Assembly (NCBI GenBank): GCA_001314845.1
Contig: LJZQ01000009.1
Location: 52,996 to 116,995, forward strand
Reading direction: 5' to 3'
Source: Marinobacter excellens HL-55
GTDB lineage: Bacteria; Pseudomonadota; Gammaproteobacteria; Pseudomonadales; Oleiphilaceae
Length of the DNA stretch: 64,000 nt
The notes under the pieces are model-generated. The model was not told where the DNA came from, did not search any database, and saw only the letters and a program-made list of their open reading frames with translations. Shown one piece after another: positions 1 to 8,975 of the stretch (its first letter is position 1; the number at the start of each line of letters is the position of its first letter). The position numbers and the translations under genes are program-made.

Positions 1-1386
1 GGAAATAAACTGGCTTTTCATTTCCTCGATTCTGTGGCGTTCATCAATGTCTGCAATGTATCCGTGCCATAGCACACTGCCATCGGGTAGTTGCTCCGGT
101 CTGGCCGTTCCCTCAACCCAATGCCAGCTGCTGTCTTGCCAGAGAACGCGATATTTCTGTATCCATGGGGTCAAGTTGTCGGCCGATATCTTTATAGAAT
201 CGGCGACAACCGCCAGGTCATCCGGGTGAATACGTTCGAAGGCAGGCGAGGCATCCTTGGCAGCCTGTTCTGCAGTGATCTGGTAAATGGCCCGAATTCC
301 ACTGCTGGTATAGGGAAAGGTGCTATGTCCGTCGGGCCACAGACGGAATTGGTAAAGCATGCCCGGCGCGTTAGCGACCAGTTTGTCGAGTACTTCTGTG
401 TGCTTTTGTTGCTGAATTATATCGGTAATCCAGCGACCAAGAAGGTTGACGAATGTCTTTTCAGTCTCCGTAAATCCGGGGCGGCGGGGGAGTGCTGAGG
501 AAAAGTTCAGCGTGCCGAACAGCTCGTCGTCAATCCACACCGGCGCCGCCAGGTAACTCTCCAGCTTGAATTGCTGATAACAGGGATGATCACAGAAACG
601 GGAGCGTGCCATGTGGTCAATGGCAAGAACTCGGCCCTGTGCCGCCAGAAGTGAGCAGTAGGTCTGCTCCAGCGGAAAGGTTATGCCATCTTCCAGAGAC
701 GTCGGGTGCCGCTCGTGATGCCACAGGACCGTGTAAACGCCGCCAGTGATATTGCTGACAATGGCGGTATCCATTTTGAGGTATTGAGTCGCATTGGCAA
801 GCGCGTGTTCGATTCGCTTAGAGACGCTGCCACGGGAGTCCAGAGAAATGTCATTCAGGATGTTCAGTGCCTGAGTTCTCTCAGCATAGTAGGCGCCGAG
901 CTCCTGATACTGAAATTCCCGCTCGACCAGATCAGCAAAATCGCGCAGCGTCCTTTGATCGTCGCTGGAAAAGGTTCTCGGCTTCCTGTCAATCAGGCAC
1001 AAGGTGCCCAAATGTAAGCCATTCCGGTCACCCAGCGGAGCACCCGCGTAAAAGCGGATGTCGGGTTCGCCAGTGACCAGGGGGTTGTCTGCAAATCGTT
1101 CGTCCTGTAGTGCATTTTCAACCACGAAGGTATCGGCGCCGAGGATCGCATGGCCACAAAAGGAAATGTCGCGGGCCGTCTCGCGAACGCCGAGGCCGTA
1201 GCAGGATTTGAACCACTGGCGGTCCCTGTCAATGAGGGAGACCAGGCATATGGGCACATCAAAGGTTGTGGCGGCGAGCCTGGTGATTCGGTCAAACCGT
1301 TCTTCTGGCGGAGTGTCCAGCAGCTGAGCTGCTTCCAGAGCAGACAGCCGTAAGGTTTCGTTTTGGGGCCGGTCTGGCGTTCTCAT
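1..1386 (-). CDS. GAF-GAF-PAS sensor protein, probable histidine kinase (3' end beyond window)
   Basis: I read 462 open codons leftward from an ATG at 1386 to the window edge, so the C-terminus is missing. Residues about 1-165 form a GAF domain (DVPICLVSLIDRDRQWFKS, ISFCGHAIL). Residues about 170-330 form a second GAF domain (YCSLLAAQGRVLAIDHM). About 345-455 is a PAS domain ending in DIDERHRIEEMKSQFIS. That last stretch is the usual lead into a HisKA domain, so a histidine kinase is the likely identity; a GGDEF output cannot be excluded. No membrane segment is visible, which suggests a cytoplasmic sensor. The start codon overlaps the stop of the upstream kinase gene (ATGA, 1383-1386), implying translational coupling and a shared signalling role. 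Confidence is high for the domains and moderate for the output. Confidence 0.8.
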   Translation of the reverse strand, partial: MRTPDRPQNETLRLSALEAAQLLDTPPEERFDRITRLAATTFDVPICLVSLIDRDRQWFKSCYGLGVRETARDISFCGHAILGADTFVVENALQDERFADNPLVTGEPDIRFYAGAPLGDRNGLHLGTLCLIDRKPRTFSSDDQRTLRDFADLVEREFQYQELGAYYAERTQALNILNDISLDSRGSVSKRIEHALANATQYLKMDTAIVSNITGGVYTVLWHHERHPTSLEDGITFPLEQTYCSLLAAQGRVLAIDHMARSRFCDHPCYQQFKLESYLAAPVWIDDELFGTLNFSSALPRRPGFTETEKTFVNLLGRWITDIIQQQKHTEVLDKLVANAPGMLYQFRLWPDGHSTFPYTSSGIRAIYQITAEQAAKDASPAFERIHPDDLAVVADSIKISADNLTPWIQKYRVLWQDSSWHWVEGTARPEQLPDGSVLWHGYIADIDERHRIEEMKSQFIS

Positions 1387-3158
1387 AAATGCTCCTCGCC
1401 CCGGTGATTGGCTTCAGGAAGCTCCAGCCAGAAGTGGGCACCATTTGAGTAATCATAGCCCACCTCCCCGGACATCAGATGGGCAAGTTCCCGGCATATG
1501 GCAAGCCCAAGTCCGGTGCCAGCTTTTCCTCGATTGGAACCGGCTTCTGCCTGGGCAAATCGTTGGAACAGCTCCGGCAGGAAGTGCTCAGGAACACCGT
1601 CACCCTGATCGGAAACCGTAATACGTACAAAACCGGGGATTGAGGAATGTGCTTCGACTGTGACGACACCACCCTTGGGAGAATATTTAATGGCGTTGCT
1701 GATAAAGTTATCAAGGACTTGGCGAAGCCGGGCCGGGTCCGCAAAAACGCTGAGGCTGTTATCGCTTTTGGCAACAATTTTTACGGAGTAATGCCTGGCC
1801 ATCGGCTGGTTCCCGATGCACGCAGCCTCAATAGCGTCAATCAGGTCGATGTCAAGCATCTGGACGCTGAGTTTACCGGCCACGGCCTTTTCAAAGTCCA
1901 GAAGGTCGGTAATCAGTGATTGCAGCTGCTGGCCGTTGCGTAAAGCCAGCTCAACCATGGCTGAGGCCTTCGGCGGCAACTCGCCGGCGGAGCCGGATTG
2001 CAGTAATTTCAGAGCGCCATTGATAGATGTCAGCGGCGTGCGCAGCTCATGACTGACGTTAGATACGAACTGGTTTTTCAGGATATCCAACGCTTCCCGC
2101 TCTTCCATCAGTGAGTTGAATGCTTTTGCCAGATTTCGGGTTTCCGCCGGCCCCTTGGTAGTCAACCGTTGAGTGGAAGAGCTGTCTGTTGTCATCCTTT
2201 TGATCTTTTGGGACATGCCGCCCAGTTGGCGCGTCGCAGCTCTGGCCACAACATAGGTCATAAGCAGTAGTGGAAGCGTGGTGATTAAACTGATCCATAA
2301 AAACCCGCGAAACGATGCTCGGGCAGGTTGAATAGCTTGCTCATAAGGTGCTGCACTAAGAAATAGCCAGCCAAGCCGCTCTAGATGTTGGGAGCTGTAT
2401 ACCCAGCGTTGCCCGGAAAAATCTGTGACCACACCGAAGGGGGTGCCGGACAAGGCAGCGTCGATCAATGGATCCTCACCCGGGTCTGGAAGGAAAGGCG
2501 CCGGTTGATCCTTTTTCAGGGCATCCACCTGGATGAAGTTTCCGGTGTCCAACACCTTGAGAATAGTGCCATTATCAGTCTTAATCTCCTCAGGAAGAAT
2601 TCCTGCCTCTGCCAGGTTGATGGTGCCACCGGCCAGTCCAAGTAAGTCGCCATCATCACTTTCAATCGGTGCGAGAAACGACAACAGGGGCAAGCCTGTT
2701 GTTCGTCCAATGATTGGCCGGCTGACAATCGGCGAGCGGGATTGTACGGCCCGTTTGAAATGGGGGCGATCAGCGTACGAAGTTCCCAGCCGGTTCGGAA
2801 TAAAACGATTTTCAGCAAGAGCGACGCTCTGGTCATCAAATATCAGCAGACCGCCGCCAAACAGTCGTTCCAGGGCGGGTTGGCGCCCCAGCAACATTTC
2901 GAGTTGCGGTAGGGGTAACAGATTGTTGCCGTCAGTCAGCACACTGGCAAACGCTCCCAATGCATTCAGGCGTATAGTCAGTTGCTCGTTTACCCGACTG
3001 GCGGCCGCCGATGTCTGCAGCGCCTGGCGCTCTGTAAGTACCTGCTCAAAATCGCGAAGCAGTCTGTCGTAGGCAATAAAAAGAATCAGAGCTACGCTGA
3101 TAATGATGCTTGAGCTGGCAATCAGCACAATGCGAGCGTTGAGGCTTAAGGTTCGCAA
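1383..3158 (-). CDS. Membrane sensor histidine kinase (dCache-HAMP-HisKA-HATPase)
   Basis: This 591-residue protein has a membrane segment at about 8-30, a periplasmic sensor of roughly 250 residues with a dCache-like signature (RPHFKRAVQSRSPIVSRP near 131), a second membrane segment near 284-306, then HAMP. HisKA carries the phospho-acceptor His370 in FVSNVSHELRTPLTS. HATPase_c has an N box (NFISNAIKYSP, about 484-494), a G1 box (DQGDGVPE) and a G2 box (GTGLGLAI, about 547-554). All ATP-binding motifs are intact and there is no receiver domain. It should autophosphorylate in response to a periplasmic ligand that I cannot name. It is divergent from a receiver/GGDEF gene cluster starting 87 bases away, whose products are plausible phosphoryl acceptors. 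It overlaps the downstream GAF-PAS gene by 4 bases. Confidence 0.93.
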   Translation of the reverse strand: MRTLSLNARIVLIASSSIIISVALILFIAYDRLLRDFEQVLTERQALQTSAAASRVNEQLTIRLNALGAFASVLTDGNNLLPLPQLEMLLGRQPALERLFGGGLLIFDDQSVALAENRFIPNRLGTSYADRPHFKRAVQSRSPIVSRPIIGRTTGLPLLSFLAPIESDDGDLLGLAGGTINLAEAGILPEEIKTDNGTILKVLDTGNFIQVDALKKDQPAPFLPDPGEDPLIDAALSGTPFGVVTDFSGQRWVYSSQHLERLGWLFLSAAPYEQAIQPARASFRGFLWISLITTLPLLLMTYVVARAATRQLGGMSQKIKRMTTDSSSTQRLTTKGPAETRNLAKAFNSLMEEREALDILKNQFVSNVSHELRTPLTSINGALKLLQSGSAGELPPKASAMVELALRNGQQLQSLITDLLDFEKAVAGKLSVQMLDIDLIDAIEAACIGNQPMARHYSVKIVAKSDNSLSVFADPARLRQVLDNFISNAIKYSPKGGVVTVEAHSSIPGFVRITVSDQGDGVPEHFLPELFQRFAQAEAGSNRGKAGTGLGLAICRELAHLMSGEVGYDYSNGAHFWLELPEANHRGEEHL

Positions 3159-3245
3159 GAAAGGCCCTTATACGAATGGCTGTCGTCGTTAAAACATGCT
3201 TTTATGAGAATAGTGCAATAAATGCCGGGAATAAAACAGTGAGGA

Positions 3246-4970
3246 ATGCTTTTGAGCGGAGTAGCCGTTGATCAACTGCAGGAACGCCTGAAGCTGCTCA
3301 AGGAGCGGTTTTTTGAGCGTGCTCGGGGTGACATTGAAACGCTGTCAGGGTTTGCCCGTTTAATCGATCAGCAGCAAATGCCGATGTCGGAGCTGGAAAG
3401 GTGTTATCAGTTGTTGCATCGAATGGCAGGCTCTGCCGGGACATTTGGTCTGCCTGAACTTGGGCAGGCGGCCAGGGCGATAGAAAAGCAATTGAAGGCA
3501 CTTCTTGAGTCGGCGGCGAGTGCCGATGTGGCCGGTGATGAGCTTGTCTCTGTTTCAGCGGAAGTTGCCAGTGAAATCAGGCAACTCGCCACGTTGCTGG
3601 AAAAAGCCCCTGATGTCGTCACCACGGCAGAGGTTTCTCAGGCCAAGGCCCCAGCCGTAGCGGAGTCATACGACGGGGCCCATGGCATGCAGATCAATGT
3701 GATGGCACTCGGGCACACCCTTGATTATCTTCACGGTCTGTTAAAATCGTTAGCCGCTTACGGTTTTGTCCTTGAATCTGGCTCTATTGACCGTCCGGAT
3801 GACTTTGCTGAGCACCTTCGCGGGCGCACCAACGCCTCAATCCTGCTGTGTGTGGATTCAGAGTTGGGCGAAGTCATGGACTTTCGTGAGCAGTATTTAC
3901 CGACAGCTGAGCATCGTCGGTTCCCGGTGGTGTGCATTGGCCATGAAAGCTCGTTCGAGAGTTTGTATCGGGTAGCACAGCAGGGGGCAACGGCCTATTT
4001 CTGTGAGCCGCTTGACCTGCCTGAACTGGCCGAACGGATCGAATCACTGGCCCTGGAGCGGGGTTCGCGGCCCCAGGGCCGGGTGTTGATCGTTGACGAT
4101 GATGTGGAGCTGGGAGAGCACTACTGTCTGGTGCTCAAGCAGGCTGGCATTATTGCCCGCCTGGTATCGGACCCTTCGGACTTAATGTCGGAATTATCAG
4201 CGTTTGAGCCAGACCTTGTCCTGATGGATGTTCAGTTACGGAGCTATTCCGGCGTTACACTTGCTCGGCTGATACGTTACGAGCAAAGATGGCTGGGCCT
4301 GCCCATTGTGTATCTGTCATCGGAAGACAATCCGGAAAACCAGCTGGATGCATTGTCCAAAGGCGCCGATGAGTTTCTGGTGAAGCCGGTCACCGATGAT
4401 TACCTTGTCCGGTCGGTACGCATTCGCTGTTACCGCGCTCGCCAGTTATCGGATCTGATGAACCGTGACAGCCTCACTGGGCTGCTCAAACACTCGTTGA
4501 TCAAACAGGAGGTAGACAGAGAGCTGGCTCGCTGTCGCCGTGCTGGTCACATCTCATGCGTGGTTATGCTGGATCTGGATCACTTTAAACGGGTGAATGA
4601 CACCTGGGGGCATGGTCAGGGGGACATTGTCATTCGGACCCTGGCAAATTTGTTACGCAATCGATTGCGCGAGTCTGATGTGATTGGCCGGTATGGAGGC
4701 GAAGAGTTTTTGCTGATCTTGCCTGATTGTGAGCCGACGGTGGCAGTGAAACTCATCGAAGCCATTGGTAAGAGTTTTGCTGAACTCGTGTTCTGGGCCA
4801 GAGATGACAGCTTTCAGGTTACCTTGAGTGCAGGCGTCGCTTTGATCAACGATTTTCCTGTTTCCGATCAAGCCATCGAGGCTGCGGATCAGGCACTCTA
4901 CCAACGAAAACGGGGTGGTCGTAATGGAGTGACTCTCTACGATCCGTCTGCTGTTGGAATGAAATCTTGA
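3246..4970 (+). CDS. Diguanylate cyclase with HPt, degenerate receiver and receiver domains
   Basis: This 574-residue protein has an unusual domain order. An N-terminal HPt domain carries His58 in LLHRMAGSAGTFG. Residues about 148-270 look like a degenerate receiver lacking an obvious acidic pocket. A full receiver covers about 278-398 (LIVDDDVELG; phospho-acceptor Asp328 in LVLMDVQL; Lys380 in FLVKPV). The GGDEF domain at about 405-570 has an intact GGEEF active site (484-488) and an inhibitory RxxD site (RESD, 475-478). It is therefore a predicted active c-di-GMP synthase with product inhibition, controlled by phosphotransfer. HPt plus receiver in one chain suggests a branch of a phosphorelay fed by the divergent kinases. 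The ATG at 3246 is the first good start. The next gene begins 10 bases downstream. Confidence 0.9.
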   Translation: MLLSGVAVDQLQERLKLLKERFFERARGDIETLSGFARLIDQQQMPMSELERCYQLLHRMAGSAGTFGLPELGQAARAIEKQLKALLESAASADVAGDELVSVSAEVASEIRQLATLLEKAPDVVTTAEVSQAKAPAVAESYDGAHGMQINVMALGHTLDYLHGLLKSLAAYGFVLESGSIDRPDDFAEHLRGRTNASILLCVDSELGEVMDFREQYLPTAEHRRFPVVCIGHESSFESLYRVAQQGATAYFCEPLDLPELAERIESLALERGSRPQGRVLIVDDDVELGEHYCLVLKQAGIIARLVSDPSDLMSELSAFEPDLVLMDVQLRSYSGVTLARLIRYEQRWLGLPIVYLSSEDNPENQLDALSKGADEFLVKPVTDDYLVRSVRIRCYRARQLSDLMNRDSLTGLLKHSLIKQEVDRELARCRRAGHISCVVMLDLDHFKRVNDTWGHGQGDIVIRTLANLLRNRLRESDVIGRYGGEEFLLILPDCEPTVAVKLIEAIGKSFAELVFWARDDSFQVTLSAGVALINDFPVSDQAIEAADQALYQRKRGGRNGVTLYDPSAVGMKS

Positions 4971-4980
4971 GAGGTGCCTG

Positions 4981-6135
4981 TTGAAAGCATTGATACTGGA
5001 AGACGACGAACTGGTGGGTGAGCTTCTTGAGACGGTCGTCGCGGGTATTCATCAAAAGGCTGCCGTCAGTCTTGCGCGATCTTTGAACGAGGCCCAACAA
5101 CTGTTAGACAGTGGTAGCCGTTACCAGTTGTATCTTATTGACTGGCAGCTGCCAGACGGTTCCGGGCTCGATCTGGTCAAGCGAGTACGCGCTGGTGATC
5201 GTGACGTACCCATTGTGATGGTTTCCGGGCGTTCTGATCGTGAATCGGTACTCATGGCAGCCCATCATGGTATCAGCGGATACATTACCAAGCCCCTGGA
5301 TGTGCAGCTGTTGCACGAACGTCTGACCAAGCTGGTCCCTGCCGGCGATTCTGGTCATGGCTCCGCAGACGAGTATTTGAAGGCGTCGTTAAACTCGGTG
5401 GTTCAATTACCGACAGATGTTGATCCGGTCGATATTCTGAACCTTATCGGCAGGCAGCAAGAGCTATCGCCAGCTCAGCTGGCGGAGCGTTGGCGTGAGG
5501 AAACCGCGCTGACGGCGCGTCTGCTGGACGTGGCCAATAGCAGTTCATTCCGGCGCACGGGTAAGCCGGTCGAATCCCTTCGTGATGCCATCAGTAATAT
5601 GGGCGTGGCCATGGCGTTGAATCAGGCCTTGGCGCTGGCACTGGATGTGGCCGGCAAGATAGGCAATCCGGACCTGCAGGATCAGGCCAGGGCTTTCCAT
5701 GACATGGCATTGCAGGTGTCGAGTGAGGCCCAGAATCTGGCGGTCAGGCTGGGGAAGCCGCCCTCGTTATTTCAGCAGGCGGGGCTTTTGAGCCGCCTGG
5801 GAGAGATGGCCGTTCTGAAGGTGCTGAACCAGTTCCTTGCAGAGGGAGGCTCGCTGAACAGTCCAGAGGTAGAGCGGTGCATTGGCCAGTGGTCTCAGGA
5901 TTACGGCAATCGCTTGAAAGTACACTGGAAACTGCCCCTTAGCCTGAGAGATATGATTGGCGCTGTGCATTTTTTGCCGAAAGACAGTACCCGTGAAGAT
6001 CGCCTTGTGATGCGGGCTGCCGCGTTGATGGCCGGAGGGCAGTCAGACACCGATGACTGTCAGCGACTTTTGCGGCGTATTGGCCTGGAACTGAAACCAT
6101 CTACTGAGGAGCCTCAGCATGGCACTGGTCACTGA
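4981..6135 (+). CDS. Response regulator with receiver and HDOD domains
   Basis: The protein has 384 residues. A receiver spans about 1-118 with acidic residues ILEDDE, phospho-acceptor Asp54 (LIDWQLPDGSG) and Lys104 (ITKPLD). Residues about 135-340 form an HDOD domain (LTARLLDVANSSSF; SLRDAISNMG), a fold related to HD hydrolases but without their catalytic residues, common in signalling output proteins. The gene starts with TTG at 4981, supported by a GAGG ribosome site six bases upstream; no ATG lies close by. It follows the HPt/GGDEF gene by 10 bases and overlaps the next receiver gene by 17 bases, so the three are one operon. The HDOD output is poorly understood, so the downstream effect is unknown. 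Confidence 0.88.
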   Translation: MKALILEDDELVGELLETVVAGIHQKAAVSLARSLNEAQQLLDSGSRYQLYLIDWQLPDGSGLDLVKRVRAGDRDVPIVMVSGRSDRESVLMAAHHGISGYITKPLDVQLLHERLTKLVPAGDSGHGSADEYLKASLNSVVQLPTDVDPVDILNLIGRQQELSPAQLAERWREETALTARLLDVANSSSFRRTGKPVESLRDAISNMGVAMALNQALALALDVAGKIGNPDLQDQARAFHDMALQVSSEAQNLAVRLGKPPSLFQQAGLLSRLGEMAVLKVLNQFLAEGGSLNSPEVERCIGQWSQDYGNRLKVHWKLPLSLRDMIGAVHFLPKDSTREDRLVMRAAALMAGGQSDTDDCQRLLRRIGLELKPSTEEPQHGTGH

Positions 6136-6523
6136 AGTAACGCTGAACAAAGTTCTCTATGTGGAAGACGATCCGGATATCCGCGCCATTGCCGAGCTGG
6201 CATTGCAGGATGTGGGTGGGTTTGAGGCAGCACTTTGCAGCTCTGGCCAACAAGCCCTGGAGGTCGCTCCTGAATTTGGGCCGGATCTGATCCTCCTGGA
6301 CGTAATGATGCCCGAGATGGACGGCCCGGAGACGCTCAACAAACTGAGGAATTTTCCCGAAACCCGGTCAACACCGGTCATCTTTATGACGGCGCGGATT
6401 CAAAGTTCTGAAATCGAGGAATACCTGGCACTGGGCGCCATTGGTGTCATTCCCAAGCCTTTTGACCCCATGACTTTGGCTGATGATATCAGGCACCTGG
6501 TGCGCGAGCGCGTTCAAAGGTAG
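6119..6523 (+). CDS. Single-domain CheY-like response regulator
   Basis: This 134-residue protein is one receiver domain. It has the acidic pair in VLYVEDDPDIR, phospho-acceptor Asp61 in LILLDVMMPEMDGP, a conserved Thr in VIFMTARI, and Lys in IPKPFDP. There is no output domain. It probably passes phosphoryl groups in a relay (for example to the HPt of the cyclase gene two upstream) or acts by protein contact. The start ATG lies inside the end of the HDOD gene (17-base overlap), which implies translational coupling. A flagellar CheY role is possible but less likely because no chemotaxis genes adjoin it. Confidence 0.9.
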   Translation: MALVTEVTLNKVLYVEDDPDIRAIAELALQDVGGFEAALCSSGQQALEVAPEFGPDLILLDVMMPEMDGPETLNKLRNFPETRSTPVIFMTARIQSSEIEEYLALGAIGVIPKPFDPMTLADDIRHLVRERVQR

Positions 6524-6612
6524 TGACTCTGTTTATCGTGCTCGGGTGCGAAAGGCGACATTTTACGATAGTCTGGCGCGCCTGAATTCTTGCATGAACA
6601 GCAGAGGTGATC

Positions 6613-6933
6613 ATGTCATCCCCCGAATCTCCGGACGAAATCAAAGCCCGGCTTAATCTGGAAACCTCCCGCATTCACTGGCATGAGCTGCAAACCTATT
6701 ACGCCCGCGGGCAAGTGGTGCGGGTAGCGGCAGAACTGGATTTGTTGAATGTGGCGTCGGAATTGACTGCCGATAACAAAGCCCAGTTTGAGCAGTGGAT
6801 GAGCAGAGGTGATATTGGCGACGTGTCTCCGGACCTTGCTCGGGCCTGGTACGACCGCAACGCCGAATTGTGGGCGGTGGTGATTGCGCCCTGGGTGCTG
6901 GTACAGGACCGTTCCGGCGAAAACCTGCACTGA
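6613..6933 (+). CDS. DUF2288 family protein
   Basis: This small acidic soluble protein of 106 residues matches the DUF2288 family as I recall it (ARLNLETSRIHWHELQTYYA near the start; WYDRNAELWAVVIAPWVLVQ near the end). No catalytic motif, signal peptide or membrane segment is visible and the function is unknown. I chose the ATG at 6613, preceded by AGAGG with a 5-base spacer. An in-frame GTG at 6607 would lie inside that ribosome site. It stands between the receiver operon and lysO, with 63 bases before lysO that contain a small GGCCTG/CAGGCC hairpin (6947-6963). Confidence 0.75.
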   Translation: MSSPESPDEIKARLNLETSRIHWHELQTYYARGQVVRVAAELDLLNVASELTADNKAQFEQWMSRGDIGDVSPDLARAWYDRNAELWAVVIAPWVLVQDRSGENLH

Positions 6934-6995
6934 CTGTGGTATGAGTGGCCTGTGCTTCAGGCCTGACTTTCTGAGCGTGCCTTCCTGAGGATTTT

Positions 6996-7904
6996 ATGCT
7001 GACCGGCGCCTTGCTGATACTGGCTCCCTTGTTTCTGGGGTTTGCCATTGCCCTGTCTAATCGCCGACTGATGACGGTGATCCATTACACCGTGGAAGGT
7101 CTGGTTTATTTCATTCTGGCGCTGCTGGGTCTGGGCCTCGGACAAATGGAGGGCCTGCTGGATCAGTTGGGTACGATGGCCGGTCAGGTCTCGGGTTTGG
7201 TGATTGCCCTGTTGCTGGCGAACATGGCCGGCTTGTGGCTGTTTCATCGCTGGCAGCCTATGACCATTGATGCTGACGAGTCTGAGGCCCGCCCGGGCTA
7301 TCGTCGTTTGTTTCTGGCCGGCATGAAGCCACTCTTGGCAGTACTGATAGGGGTGGGGCTGGGCTACTTTTTGTTATCGCAGCTGCCCATGGTGGATGAG
7401 GTAGCCACCTGGGCTTTGATGCTGCTGCTGTTTTTGATTGGCCTGCAACTTCGAAATGCCGGTTTATCATTGCGTAAGCTGCTGCTGAATCGCCAGGGCC
7501 TGGGAATTGCTCTGGCGCTGGTGGTCAGCTCCCTGGTGGCAGGGGTTGCCCTGATCCCCTGGCTGGATGTGCCCTGGCATCAGGCGTTGGCGCTGGCGTC
7601 GGGGTTTGGCTGGTATTCCTTGTCCGGAATAGTAGTTGGTGATGCATTAGGTCCGGCCTGGGGTGGGGTTGCGTTCCTCAACGATGTGCTGCGCGAGATC
7701 ATTGCCCTGGCGCTGATACCGCTGGTGATTGGCTCCAGACCGGCCATGGCCATTGGTTATGGCGGGGCTACCGCCATGGACTTTACCTTGCCGGTCATCC
7801 GCAGCAGTGGCGGGCTGGCCTGTGTGCCGGTGGCGATAGCCTCGGGTTTTTTGCTGTCCTTCCTTTCGCCGATTCTGATGGGTGTGTTCCTGGCGTTGGG
7901 TTAA
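6996..7904 (+). CDS. lysO: LysO-family lysine exporter (YbjE/DUF340 type)
   Basis: This 302-residue protein is almost entirely hydrophobic, with about eight to ten predicted membrane segments in two halves separated by a short polar stretch near residue 90-105. The C-terminal half has the family glycine-rich segments (LASGFGWYSLSGIVVGDALG; YGGATAMDFTLPVI), which resemble E. coli LysO. LysO exports L-lysine and toxic analogues across the inner membrane. The length matches the E. coli protein closely. It has a good ribosome site (GAGG) before the ATG. No lysine-responsive riboswitch was recognised upstream. The family call is firm; the substrate is inferred from family. Confidence 0.82.
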   Translation: MLTGALLILAPLFLGFAIALSNRRLMTVIHYTVEGLVYFILALLGLGLGQMEGLLDQLGTMAGQVSGLVIALLLANMAGLWLFHRWQPMTIDADESEARPGYRRLFLAGMKPLLAVLIGVGLGYFLLSQLPMVDEVATWALMLLLFLIGLQLRNAGLSLRKLLLNRQGLGIALALVVSSLVAGVALIPWLDVPWHQALALASGFGWYSLSGIVVGDALGPAWGGVAFLNDVLREIIALALIPLVIGSRPAMAIGYGGATAMDFTLPVIRSSGGLACVPVAIASGFLLSFLSPILMGVFLALG

Positions 7905-8015
7905 TCAGTTGTTATGGTTGCCGGAATTGATCCGGTGCAATGCTTTGGTCAGATATACGGCTATAGTAGCTACGTATTAGTATCCGAAGAATAAACCAGC
8001 CGCCCCCGGAGCCCA

Positions 8016-8975
8016 ATGATGAACCGCCGCCACTTCCTGCAACTCTCTGTTGCTGCTGTTTCGGCTATGGGGCTGGGTGGTTGTTCCGGGCCTGTTCCGT
8101 TGCGCACCGGCATTCATCCCTGGATTGGCTACGAACCCCTGTACCTGGCCGAGGAATTCGGCTGGCTGCCCGGCTCGGTTGAGTTGGTCAAAGGCGCGGC
8201 CGCCACAGATTCGATGAGGGGCTTGCTGTCTGGCGAACTGGATGCCGCGGCCATTACGCTGGATGAGGCGCTCCGGGTATTTTCCGAGGGCGTTCCGCTG
8301 CGAGTGGTGGCGGTGGCGGATGTCTCTGTCGGCGCCGACGTGTTGGTGGTTAAACCCGACATTGCCAGCCTCAGTGATCTGAGGGGGTGCTCAATTGGGG
8401 TTGAGCTTGCCGGGGTGTCTGGAGTAATGCTGTTCGCCATGCTGGAGCGGATTGGCTTGACGTCAGATCAGGTGTCGCTGGTGGATCTGCCGGTAGATCG
8501 GCACCTGGAGGCATGGCATAACGGCGATATTGACGCTTCAATCTGTTATGAGCCCACCGCGTCTTTGCTGGCGCAGGCAGGCGGCAGCAGGCTGTTCGAT
8601 AGCAGTCAGATGCCAGACACCATTTTTGACGTACTCGTGGTGACAGAACAGGCGGCCAGGCGCCGCCCGGATGCGGTCAGGGATCTGGTGTACGGGCACT
8701 TCCGGGGCCTGCGCCACCTGGTGCGCAGCATGCACGATGCCGTCTACCGGGTGGCGACGCGTCAGGGTGTTTCCCCAGACGCCGTGCGCCAGTCGCTGGC
8801 CACCGTGATGTTGCCAGAGCTGGCGGCCAATCAGCGTTACCTTGCCTACCACGGCCGTATCGAGGTTGTCGCCAGACGATTGACCGAGGTGCTGATTCGT
8901 GAAGGCATGATGCAAACGGCGCCGGTGTATGAGCGCCTTGCTGATCCGTCGTTCCTGCCCAGGAGTGTCTCGTGA
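8016..8975 (+). CDS. Tat-type lipoprotein, NMT1/SsuA-like solute-binding protein
   Basis: This 319-residue protein begins MMNRRHFLQL, a twin-arginine-like signal, followed by a lipobox LGGC with the modified Cys23, so it is probably a Tat-exported lipoprotein. The mature part is an NMT1/THI5/SsuA-type periplasmic binding fold (IHPWIGYEPLYLAEEFGW; WHNGDIDASICYEPTASLL; VLVVTEQAARRRPD). No ABC permease or ATPase is adjacent. Instead its stop codon overlaps the GTG start of a PhnD-PAS-GGDEF protein. It may therefore deliver a ligand signal to that sensor rather than feed transport; this is inference. The ligand is unknown, and aromatic, sulfonate or thiamine-precursor ligands are seen in the superfamily. 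Confidence 0.82.
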   Translation: MMNRRHFLQLSVAAVSAMGLGGCSGPVPLRTGIHPWIGYEPLYLAEEFGWLPGSVELVKGAAATDSMRGLLSGELDAAAITLDEALRVFSEGVPLRVVAVADVSVGADVLVVKPDIASLSDLRGCSIGVELAGVSGVMLFAMLERIGLTSDQVSLVDLPVDRHLEAWHNGDIDASICYEPTASLLAQAGGSRLFDSSQMPDTIFDVLVVTEQAARRRPDAVRDLVYGHFRGLRHLVRSMHDAVYRVATRQGVSPDAVRQSLATVMLPELAANQRYLAYHGRIEVVARRLTEVLIREGMMQTAPVYERLADPSFLPRSVS

